Assembly (NCBI RefSeq): GCF_002002725.1
Contig: NZ_MUNW01000061.1
Coordinates: forward strand, 124,001 to 188,000
Direction of reading: 5' to 3'
Source of the DNA: Sinorhizobium sp. A49
GTDB lineage: Bacteria > Pseudomonadota > Alphaproteobacteria > Rhizobiales > Rhizobiaceae
DNA: 64,000 nucleotides
Of the stretch, positions 27,508-34,555 are shown in pieces (the first letter of the stretch is position 1; each line of letters begins with the position of its first letter). The notes below the pieces were generated by a model. The model did not search any database and was not told where the DNA came from. It saw only the letters and a list, made by a program, of their open reading frames with translations. The position numbers were made by a program, and so were the translations under genes.

Positions 27508-28119
27508 ATGCCGAAGATATCCGATGAAAAGCGTGCCGCCCGCAGGGCTCAGATACTCGAAGCCGCCTGGCTCTGCTTTCAGAAGCAGGGGCTGCAAGCC
27601 ACGACGATGGATGACATCATCCGGGCATCGGGGCTCTCGGCCGGGGCGGTCTATTCCTACTACCCGAGCAAGGAGGAGCTCATTGTCGCGGCCGTGACGA
27701 CCTCCCTGATTGGCCTGCAGGAACGGGTCGAGCCCATCCTCAGATCTGCGCCGCCGTCTCCGGATTTGTTCGTCGAGAAGATCACGCAGGCGATCTCCGA
27801 CTTCACGACGCGCGAAAGCTACGACCTCAAACGCATCGCGCTGCTTGGGTGGAGCGAGGCGCAGCGCAACGAGCGGCTACGTGAAACCATTCGGGGGTTC
27901 TATCTCGCGTTCCGTGCGCGTCTCGCCGATGTGGCTGTGTCATGGTGCAATGCCGGACTGCTGCGGAAGAGCGCATCGACAAGCGATGTCGCCAAGGTCG
28001 TCCTTGCCGAGATACTTGGCTTCGTGGTGCAGTCCGCGCTTCTCGGCGACGTCGAACCGAGGGACATGGCTCGCGGACTTCAGGATCTTGCAGCTGTGGA
28101 GGTCGACGATGGCCCCTGA
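27508..28119 (+). CDS. TetR family regulator of the lactonase-like gene
   Basis: 203 residues. TetR DNA-binding domain at the N-terminus (RRAQILEAAWLCFQKQGLQATTMDDIIRASGLSAGAVYSYYPSKEEL); C-terminal ligand domain of the TetR_C type. Two copies of an AACGRTCRTTCG motif lie in the 87-base divergent gap. It overlaps the following membrane protein gene by 11 bases, so they are co-transcribed. Confidence 0.9.
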   Translation: MPKISDEKRAARRAQILEAAWLCFQKQGLQATTMDDIIRASGLSAGAVYSYYPSKEELIVAAVTTSLIGLQERVEPILRSAPPSPDLFVEKITQAISDFTTRESYDLKRIALLGWSEAQRNERLRETIRGFYLAFRARLADVAVSWCNAGLLRKSASTSDVAKVVLAEILGFVVQSALLGDVEPRDMARGLQDLAAVEVDDGP

Positions 28120-28606
28120 AGCGCCTGTCGCCGCAGACCGCTCCTTCGTTGTCTACTTCACCTTGCTGCTTGTGCAAACCGGCGCTGCCAGTGTGCTGTT
28201 CTGGATGATCTTTCCGTTGTTCCAGAAGCTCGTCATGCGCTCCGGCGAAGCCCAAGAGCTGGATATCTTCGTTGTGATTGGGGTCGTGTCTGCCGCGACC
28301 GTCATGCAAATGTGCTATTGGGCGCGATACCGGTACGTGGCCGTTTGGAGGCCGTTTCATAGCTGCTTCGTCGGCCACCTCCTCATGTTCGCCAGTCGCG
28401 CCAGCTTCTTCTTCGGCGGCGCGCTGTTCTCGGTGATCTTCTTCCGCCATGTGCCGCAGCTCGAAGTCTTGCCGCCGCTTGGCCAGGGCATCGCCAAGAC
28501 GCTCGGTGTCATGGCTGTACTGTTCGCGCTCTTCTGCTATTCGCTTGAACTGGAGCGGCTCGGAAAAGTGATCGAAGAGCAACGGCACGAACGGAATGCA
28601 GAATGA
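28109..28606 (+). CDS. Small integral membrane protein, unknown function
   Basis: 165 residues from ATG 28109, with GGAGG six bases upstream inside the end of tetR. Four hydrophobic segments (about 12-35, 50-70, 83-108, 125-148) and a short basic C-terminal tail. I do not recognise the family. The overlap with tetR makes it part of the same operon; membrane export or sensing linked to the TetR ligand is a possibility only. Confidence 0.75.
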   Translation: MAPEAPVAADRSFVVYFTLLLVQTGAASVLFWMIFPLFQKLVMRSGEAQELDIFVVIGVVSAATVMQMCYWARYRYVAVWRPFHSCFVGHLLMFASRASFFFGGALFSVIFFRHVPQLEVLPPLGQGIAKTLGVMAVLFALFCYSLELERLGKVIEEQRHERNAE

Positions 28607-28775
28607 ATGCCCGCGCGGCTGATCAACCCGGGTCAAGTCGCCTGGGTTTGAAGATGAAGCCAGGCCTACGTTATCCGGGCCAGGTGCCGGGGCATCATCA
28701 AATGATAGGCGGCTTCATTGCATGCAAAATAAGCCTTCACCTCTGTGGGGGCATGACTTCTCTATGGCGGAGATT

Positions 28776-28852
28776 TGGCGCACCCGACAGGATTCGAACC
28801 TGTGACCTTTGGAATCGGAATCCAACACTCTATCCAGCTGAGCTACGGGTGC
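28776..28852 (-). tRNA. tRNA-Arg (anticodon CCG)
   Basis: 77-nucleotide cloverleaf on the minus strand with the 3' CCA encoded. Acceptor stem GCACCCG/CGGGTGC, D-arm GCTCAGCTGGATAGAG, anticodon stem TTGGA/TCCAA enclosing loop TTCCGAT with anticodon CCG, T-arm CAGGTTCGAATCCTG. It reads the CGG arginine codon, frequent in this GC-rich genome. Confidence 0.95.
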
Positions 28853-28892
28853 ATCCGTTTGCAGCGAGGCCGCCGAAGCGGGCTGTGAGCGG

Positions 28893-28921
28893 TTCATAGC
28901 TTAGCTTGCGCGTCGCTTCAA
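28893..28921 (-). promoter_or_regulatory. Promoter of tRNA-Arg
   Basis: On the minus strand TTGAAG (-35, 28921-28916) and TATGAA (-10, 28898-28893) are spaced 17 bases, placing the transcription start about 35 bases before the mature tRNA. Confidence 0.5.
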
Positions 28922-29193
28922 TGGTGAAATGACGGAGTTCGCAGGGGAATTTGCGAAGGACCGCAAATTGCTGCCAAGGCGACCAGTCGAATGAGCCCCT
29001 TGAACAAGTTTCGGCAGGTGAGGGGAGGAGGAGCGAGTGTCGGCTTGCGACATGTATGAGCTGGCAGCGCGGGAGAGGGGAGTGTTGCGAACCCGGGAGG
29101 TCGGCATGGGCCTTGCAGCTTGCTGCTGCTTGCCCTCCGCGTCCTCACGCGGCGCTTCCTTGTTTCGAGGCGGAGCCACGTGGGCATCAAAAG

Positions 29194-29221
29194 GAATGGC
29201 CCGGCGAGTGCCGGGCCATTC
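29194..29221 (-). terminator. Rho-independent terminator of xyl operon
   Basis: Twelve-base perfect stem GAATGGCCCGGC / GCCGGGCCATTC with a four-base loop, followed on the minus strand by CTTTT. It lies 11 bases after the xylG stop. Confidence 0.8.
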
Positions 29222-29232
29222 TGTACTTTTGG

Positions 29233-30018
29233 TTAGGCGGTCTGCATCGCGCCGGGGCCGGGGATCGCCTTGGGCGGGACCTTGCCCATGATGATCATGC
29301 CAAGCACCTCATCCTTGGTCACATCTTCGGTGCGGGCCTGGCCGACGACCTGGCCGTTCTTCATCACCGAGACGCGGTCGGCAAGGTCGAAGACATCGTG
29401 GATGTCGTGGCTGATCAGGAAGATGCCGATGCCTTCGCGCTTCAACTGCTTGATCAGTTCGCCGACCTGGGCGGTTTCCTGAGGGCCCAGGGCCGCCGTC
29501 GGCTCGTCCATGATCAGGATGCGGGCGTCGAACAGGATGGCGCGGGCGATCGCCACCGATTGCCGCTGGCCGCCCGAGAGCGCCTTCACCGGTTCCTTGA
29601 AGCGCTGGAAGTTGGGGTTGAGGCGCCCCATGACTTCGCGGGCCTTGGCCTCCATCGCCACGTCGTCGAGCGTACCCCAGGGGGTCCTGAGCTCACGGCC
29701 GAGATAGAGGTTGGCGGCCGCATCGACGTTGTCGGCGACGGCGAGCGTCTGGTAGATCGTCTCGATGCCGTACTTCTTGGCGTCGCGCGGGTTGCTGATG
29801 TCGGCGGCCTCGCCATTGATCAGGATCTCGCCGCCATCGCGCTTGTAGGCGCCCGACAGGATCTTGATCAGCGTGGACTTGCCGGCGCCGTTGTGGCCGA
29901 GAAGCGCCACCACTTCGCCGGGGTAGAGGTCGACGGAGGCGTTGTCGACCGCATGGATGCCGCCGAAGGAGATGGAAATGTTCTTCATTTCCACGAGCGG
30001 AGTGCGTTGGTCTTTCAT
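29233..30018 (-). CDS. xylG: Xylose-type sugar ABC transporter ATP-binding protein
   Basis: 261 residues, a single nucleotide-binding domain rather than the double-domain XylG/MglA of enterobacteria; single-domain versions occur in rhizobial sugar importers. Walker [13 protein letters not shown], signature [15 protein letters not shown], Walker [13 protein letters not shown], switch ISHDIHDV. Powers D-xylose import with XylH and XylF, which precede it on the same strand (15-base gap to xylH). A homodimer is expected because only one domain is encoded. A strong terminator follows. Confidence 0.9.
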   Translation of the reverse strand: MKDQRTPLVEMKNISISFGGIHAVDNASVDLYPGEVVALLGHNGAGKSTLIKILSGAYKRDGGEILINGEAADISNPRDAKKYGIETIYQTLAVADNVDAAANLYLGRELRTPWGTLDDVAMEAKAREVMGRLNPNFQRFKEPVKALSGGQRQSVAIARAILFDARILIMDEPTAALGPQETAQVGELIKQLKREGIGIFLISHDIHDVFDLADRVSVMKNGQVVGQARTEDVTKDEVLGMIIMGKVPPKAIPGPGAMQTA

Positions 30019-30033
30019 TGGTCGGACCCCTTC

Positions 30034-31362
30034 TTACTTGGCACGGGCGCGGTAGATGGTGTCGAGCCAGACGGCCACGACAAGAACCACGCCGACGACG
30101 ATGCGCTGGAACGGACTGTCGATCCCGAGCAGCACCATGCCCGACTGCAGCGATTGCATGACGAGTGCACCGATCATCGCGCCGGCGATCGTGCCGACGC
30201 CGCCGGCAAGCGACGTGCCACCGATAACCGCGGCTGCGATTGTGTAGAGCTCATCGAGTTCGCCCTGCGCGTTGGTCGCGGCATTGAGGCGGGCGGTCGA
30301 GATCGCAGCGGCGATGGCGCAGAGCACGCCCATCAGCATGAAGATCTTGACGGTGACCCAGCGGGTCTTGATCCCTGCCAGTTCGGCTGCTTCAGGGTTG
30401 CCGCCGAGCGCAAAGACGTAACGGCCGAAGCGCAGGCGGGTGGCGATGAAGGTCATGACGATGCCGACAGTGATGGCGACCAGCACGGGGATGGCGATGC
30501 CATGCGAGATCAGGAGGCCGCCGTCCGGCCAGGCGATGCCGTTGGCATCGGCATATTTGCGGGCGATGTTGACCGGCCAGTAATAGTGGTTGGCGATAGC
30601 GACGGCACCCATCACCAGGATACAGCCGAGGATGCCGAGGAAGTATTCGGCCCAGACCGGCCTCAGCGGAAAGCCGAAGCGCTTGCGCTGCTTGCGCGAG
30701 TTGAGGATGGCGCCGACGATGGCGATACAGGCGATGATGCCGACGATCCAGCTGGCAGTTGCCCCGATCGATCCTTCGGTGCCGCCGCCCATCAGGCGGA
30801 AGGTGGAATTCATCGGTGCGACGGTCTGGCCGCTGGTGACGAACCAGGTGGCGCCGCGCCAGACGAGCAGGCCACCGAGCGTGACGATGAAGGCCGGCAC
30901 GTTGAGGAAGGCGATGATTGAGCCCTGGAGCGCGCCGATCGCAGCACCGACGGCGATGCCGCAGGCAAGCGTGATGATCCAGATGGCGGGATGTTCAAGC
31001 CCGAGATATTGCGGCAGGACTTTTACCTGCATGACCGCCATGATCATGCCGCAGAAGCCGAGCACGGAGCCGACCGACAGATCGATGTTGCGGGTGACGA
31101 TGATCAAGACCATGCCGGTCGCCATCACGGCGACGGACGAGGTTTGAACCGTGAGGTTCCAAAGGTTGCGCGGCGTCAGGAACAGGCCGCCGGTCATGAT
31201 TTCGAAGCCGAGCCAGATAATGGCCAGCGCGCCGACCATGCCGAGCAAGCGGGTGTCGATCTCGGTGGCGCGGAAAAAGCGCTTCACCGGGTTCTCGTCT
31301 GCATTGCGGGCCCGGTTGGCCTGGGTTCTTTGTGTCTGGTTGCCCTGTGTGATGTCGGCCAT
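30034..31362 (-). CDS. xylH: Xylose-type sugar ABC transporter permease
   Basis: 442 residues from ATG 31362, with GGAAGG upstream; the open frame continues further but is not protein-like. BPD_transp_2 permease with about ten hydrophobic helices, NIDLSVGSVLGFCGMIMAV, and NPEAAELAGIKTRWVTVKIF as the ATPase-contact loop. The length is that of XylH and exceeds FrcC/RbsC, because of an extra central segment (about 210-270). Lies between xylF and xylG; a stable hairpin stands in the xylF-xylH gap. Confidence 0.9.
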   Translation of the reverse strand: MADITQGNQTQRTQANRARNADENPVKRFFRATEIDTRLLGMVGALAIIWLGFEIMTGGLFLTPRNLWNLTVQTSSVAVMATGMVLIIVTRNIDLSVGSVLGFCGMIMAVMQVKVLPQYLGLEHPAIWIITLACGIAVGAAIGALQGSIIAFLNVPAFIVTLGGLLVWRGATWFVTSGQTVAPMNSTFRLMGGGTEGSIGATASWIVGIIACIAIVGAILNSRKQRKRFGFPLRPVWAEYFLGILGCILVMGAVAIANHYYWPVNIARKYADANGIAWPDGGLLISHGIAIPVLVAITVGIVMTFIATRLRFGRYVFALGGNPEAAELAGIKTRWVTVKIFMLMGVLCAIAAAISTARLNAATNAQGELDELYTIAAAVIGGTSLAGGVGTIAGAMIGALVMQSLQSGMVLLGIDSPFQRIVVGVVLVVAVWLDTIYRARAK

Positions 31363-31535
31363 GGACGTGCCTTCCCCCCACTTTCTGTTGATGTCACCGC
31401 ATCCGCCGGCGCCAAGAAGCCGGAATGGGACGCGACAAGTCTGATGATGAAGACAGCTGTCGAGCGCTTCTGTCGTTCGTGCCAATGCGTGCCCGAAGGT
31501 CTTGCCACATTGTCCGCCCCGGCCGCACCTTGCGC

Positions 31536-31566
31536 AAGCGCCGCAACGGAGTGCGTTGCGGCGCTT
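31536..31566 (-). promoter_or_regulatory. Intercistronic stem-loop between xylF and xylH
   Basis: Perfect 12-base stem AAGCGCCGCAAC / GTTGCGGCGCTT with a seven-base loop, about 35 bases after the xylF stop. No T-run follows on the minus strand, so mRNA stabilisation or partial attenuation of xylHG is more likely than full termination. This fits the need for more binding protein than permease. Confidence 0.65.
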
Positions 31567-31601
31567 GTCTTAAGGTCAGAGCTCAACCCTGTCCGGGCGG
31601 C

Positions 31602-32639
31602 TTATTTGCACGCAGCGACGTCGCCCTTGACGCCCTGGCAGGCTTCGTCCTTGGAGATCCAGCCGGCGTCGATGACGACGTTGAGGTTCTCCTTGGTGAT
31701 CGGAAGCGGTGCGAGGAAGACCGACTGCATGGCGACGCCCTTCGGGCCGCCGTTGAAGGCGGTCACGCCGGCAATTTCTTCCATCTTCTTGCCGCTTGCG
31801 AGTTCGGCCGCGATTTCAGCAGCGCGCTTGCCGAGTTCTCGGCTGTCCTTCCAGACCGAGACGGTCTGGGTGCCGAGGGCTACACGGTTGAGGGCCGCCT
31901 TGTCGGCGTCCTGGCCGGACACCGGAACGGAACCGGCGAGGCCCTGGGCGTCGAGGGCTGCGATCGCGCCGCCCGCCGTGCCGTCGTTGGAAGCGACGAC
32001 CGCGTCGACCTTGTTGTCGTTGGCGGTCAGGAACTGCTCCATGTTCTTCTGAGCGTTTTCCGGCTTCCAGCCGTCGGTGTAGGCTTCACCGACGTTCTTG
32101 ATCTTGCCGGCGTCGACGGCTTCCTTCAGCACTTCCATCTGTCCGGAGAACAGGAAGTCGGCGTTCGGGTCGGCAGACGAGCCCTTGATGAAGACGTAGT
32201 TGCCTTCCGGCTTGACCTTGAACACTTCGCGAGCCTGCATGCGGCCCACTTCCTTGTTGTCGAAGGTGATGTAGAAGGCGGCCGGGTTCTCGATCAGGCG
32301 GTCGTAGCCGACGACCGGAATGCCTTCGGCAGCAGCCTTTTCGATGGCCGGGCCGATGGCGTCGCTGTCCTGTGCAAGCACGATCAGGGCGTTGGCGCCC
32401 TGGGCGATCAGCGACTCGACGTCGGTCAGTTGCTTGGCAGCGGAAGACTGGGCGTCGGCGGAAATGTACTTGTCGCCGGATGCCTCAAGCGCTGCCTTGA
32501 TGGCGGCTTCGTCGGTTTTCCAACGCTCTTCCTGGAAGTTGGACCAGGAAACGCCGACCACCAGGTCCTTGGCGATGGCAGCGGAATGCATCGACGCGAT
32601 GATGGCAGCCCCTGCCATCAGCTTCAAAACGGATTTCAT
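31602..32639 (-). CDS. xylF: D-xylose-binding periplasmic protein
   Basis: 345 residues. Signal peptide ([23 protein letters not shown]) then a periplasmic-binding-protein-like fold with the XylF hallmarks: [65 protein letters not shown] and [12 protein letters not shown]. These match xylose binding proteins much better than fructose (FrcB) or ribose ones. GGGAGGAATAA precedes the ATG. It is the first gene of xylFHG and faces a divergent ROK repressor; an operator lies 105 bases upstream. Confidence 0.93.
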   Translation of the reverse strand: MKSVLKLMAGAAIIASMHSAAIAKDLVVGVSWSNFQEERWKTDEAAIKAALEASGDKYISADAQSSAAKQLTDVESLIAQGANALIVLAQDSDAIGPAIEKAAAEGIPVVGYDRLIENPAAFYITFDNKEVGRMQAREVFKVKPEGNYVFIKGSSADPNADFLFSGQMEVLKEAVDAGKIKNVGEAYTDGWKPENAQKNMEQFLTANDNKVDAVVASNDGTAGGAIAALDAQGLAGSVPVSGQDADKAALNRVALGTQTVSVWKDSRELGKRAAEIAAELASGKKMEEIAGVTAFNGGPKGVAMQSVFLAPLPITKENLNVVIDAGWISKDEACQGVKGDVAACK

Positions 32640-32743
32640 TTATTCCTCCCGAGTGGCGGCCGGCTGAGCGTGCGAACCTCCCGCACCATCCTCGACCAGC
32701 CTTGCAACGCTGTCGAAACGCCACCGAAACATCGTTCGGCTTT

Positions 32744-32766
32744 ATTTTCTCGACAGTCGAGAAAAT
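32744..32766. promoter_or_regulatory. ROK operator copy 1 (xylF side)
   Basis: Perfect palindrome with 11-base arms ATTTTCTCGAC / GTCGAGAAAAT around one central base. It is part of a 36-base repeat (32745-32780) that recurs at 33078-33113. Located 105-127 bases before xylF. Confidence 0.8.
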
Positions 32767-33077
32767 GAATGTCAGAGAATCCGGGACCTGTCAACACGGG
32801 CAGCCCGGTTGCACTCGACGTCTGAATGCACCCGCTCCCGATGCGCGCAACCGCTGCGCCACAAAGGGGGCAGGGCTCCCGCAGTCGGTCAAGAAAGGAT
32901 TGTTGTGTCATTTCAACCGATCTCCGCGACGATCACCGGATGGGTACCGAGAGCCTTGCCCGCTGGCTCGGCGGATCTTGGTCGGCGGCCGGGCGATGCA
33001 ACTCGCGGCAAAGTCTCTCCGGCTGACGCCGAACAGGGCGATTGCGTTTGCCTGGCGTGTGAAATGGCCTGTGGATT

Positions 33078-33099
33078 ATTTCTCGACAGTCGAGAAAAT
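33078..33099. promoter_or_regulatory. ROK operator copy 2 (regulator side)
   Basis: Palindrome TTTCTCGAC-A-GTCGAGAAA; with its right flank (AATGGCAGAGA) it is 32/36 identical to copy 1 and in the same orientation, 333 bases away. Located 113-134 bases before the ROK start. The two sites could support autoregulation or DNA looping. Confidence 0.8.
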
Positions 33100-33211
33100 C
33101 AATGGCAGAGATTGGCAAGGCTGTCGACAAGGCCGTCAGCGCCTTGCTTCGCCGCGCAGCAGATGCTTTGGGAGGGCATGTGTTCGAAGGACTCGCCACC
33201 GGCAAGGACGT

Positions 33212-34426
33212 ATGATGCTGACCAAGTCCAGCACTGAGCTCGTGCGTCAGCAAAACAGCGCTCTGGTGCTTGCCGCGCTCCGGCGCGCCCGCAATCTTTC
33301 CCATACCGAAATTTCCGCCGCCACCGGGCTGGCGTCCGCGACCGTTTCGGCGATCACGGCAGAGCTCGAGAGGGCCGGCGTCATCGCCAAGGCCGAGCAG
33401 CAGGTGCAGGGCGGGCGCGGGCGTCCGCGCGTGCTGTTCACGCCGCGCCGTGACTGCGGCTATGTCATCGTCGTGCGCATCTCTTCCGATGTGGTGCAGT
33501 ATTCGCTGACCGATTACGGCGGCACGCTGCTCGACCGGTTCGAGGAGAGCCGCAATCATGACCAGCGCGGCACATCCGCCTTCGCGCAGATCTTCGTCGA
33601 TGCGCTGGAGCGCCTGCTGCAGCGTTCGCGCCTGACGCGCGACCGTGTGCTGGCCGTCTCCATCAGCAGCAAAGGGCTGGTCGACGTCGATACGGGCGCG
33701 GCAAGGCTGCTCTGGTCACCCGTGTTCGGCAGCGAGCAACTCGACTTTGCAGCCCTGCTTGCGCCGGAATGGCGCGCGAAGGTGATGCTCAACAATGAAA
33801 CCTTGCTGGTGGCGCAGGCGCTGGCGGCGCAAGCGGAGCGAGCGCCGGAAGCCGGTTTCCGATCGCTTGCAGCCATCTCGCTCGGCCACAGCATCGGCCT
33901 CGGCGTCGCCCGCAAGGGCAGGTCCGGCGAGATCGACGTGACGGCGCCAAACTTCGGGCACATGCTGCATGCGCCATCGGCGGGATTGTGCCGGTGCGGG
34001 GCCTATGGCTGCATCGAAGCCGCCGCCGGGTTCTACGGCATCCTCAGGGCAGCGTTCGAGGTGCCGCCCGATACGATCCCCGCAAAGTTCGTGCCGATTG
34101 CCGAGATGGACAAGATCGCGGCGAGTGCGCGACAAGGGCATCGCATGGCGGGCTATGCCTTTCGGCAGGCCGGCCTTGCACTTGGCAACGGCATATCGCG
34201 CATGCTCAGTCTTTATGAGCGCATGCCGATCTACGTCACCGGCCCGGGCACGCGCTACTTCGACCTGCTGCAGGGCGGGCTGGAGGAAGGTGTGTCCCAG
34301 TCGCTCCAGCTCCGACTTCAGGGGCCGCCCGAAATATCCGTTGTGCTCGACGAGCAACGGCTCGTTTTCGACGGACATCTCGAGCGAGCCTTGGGCGTGA
34401 TCGATAGCGAGATCGCCTCGGCCTGA
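33212..34426 (+). CDS. ROK family repressor of xylose genes (XylR-like)
   Basis: 404 residues (403 from ATG 33215, which is better spaced from AAGGA). N-terminal winged helix (LSHTEISAATGLASATVSAITAELERAGVI), then a sugar-kinase-like ROK domain with the zinc-binding signature CRCGAYGCIE. ROK repressors of this build bind sugars or sugar phosphates and long palindromes, as at 32744 and 33078. Divergent from xylFHG, so it very probably controls xylose import. The kinase activity is probably lost. Confidence 0.9.
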   Translation: MMLTKSSTELVRQQNSALVLAALRRARNLSHTEISAATGLASATVSAITAELERAGVIAKAEQQVQGGRGRPRVLFTPRRDCGYVIVVRISSDVVQYSLTDYGGTLLDRFEESRNHDQRGTSAFAQIFVDALERLLQRSRLTRDRVLAVSISSKGLVDVDTGAARLLWSPVFGSEQLDFAALLAPEWRAKVMLNNETLLVAQALAAQAERAPEAGFRSLAAISLGHSIGLGVARKGRSGEIDVTAPNFGHMLHAPSAGLCRCGAYGCIEAAAGFYGILRAAFEVPPDTIPAKFVPIAEMDKIAASARQGHRMAGYAFRQAGLALGNGISRMLSLYERMPIYVTGPGTRYFDLLQGGLEEGVSQSLQLRLQGPPEISVVLDEQRLVFDGHLERALGVIDSEIASA

Positions 34427-34555
34427 CCGGCGCGCTCGTGGAGCGGGATGAGGCAACCATTTTTGGGGTTGCGTCAAAGGCGAACAAGCGGGGCAATGCA
34501 ATTTACAGTTATTTAGCAACTCCTTGTCAATGTGTCGTTGACGCGGGAGACGATC

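Larger units (their letters stand above)
28853..29232. other. Intergenic region upstream of tRNA-Arg
   Basis: 380 bases between tRNA-Arg and xylG, both on the minus strand. It contains the tRNA promoter near the left end and the xyl operon terminator near the right end. The middle, about 28930-29190, shows no gene, repeat or integration site that I can support. Confidence 0.5.
32640..33211. other. Divergent xyl control region
   Basis: 572 bases between xylF and the ROK gene, unusually long for this window. It carries two near-identical 36-base direct repeats, each with a strong palindrome, one on each side. Open frames in between (including one with a Cys-Pro-Leu-Cys) overlap the operator or lack start signals and are not called. 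Confidence 0.6.

Noticed and set aside
28776-28852. tRNA-Arg as an integration site of a mobile element
   Set aside because: No integrase, no repeat of the tRNA 3' end and no composition shift nearby.
28951-30921. A plus-strand frame of about 650 codons opposite xylG/xylH
   Set aside because: Repetitive Asp/Ala/Gly/His-rich translation without domains; the opposite strand encodes ABC transporter proteins with all motifs.
29233-32639. Assignment of the importer as the fructose system FrcBCA
   Set aside because: The single-domain ATPase fits, but the binding protein carries XylF hallmarks and the permease is XylH-sized, longer than FrcC; the divergent ROK regulator also fits xylose.
32636-32911. 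Small minus-strand frame with a Cys-Pro-Leu-Cys motif in the xyl control region
   Set aside because: It overlaps the xylF start and the operator, has no ribosome binding site, and only one CxxC, so a zinc ribbon is not supported.
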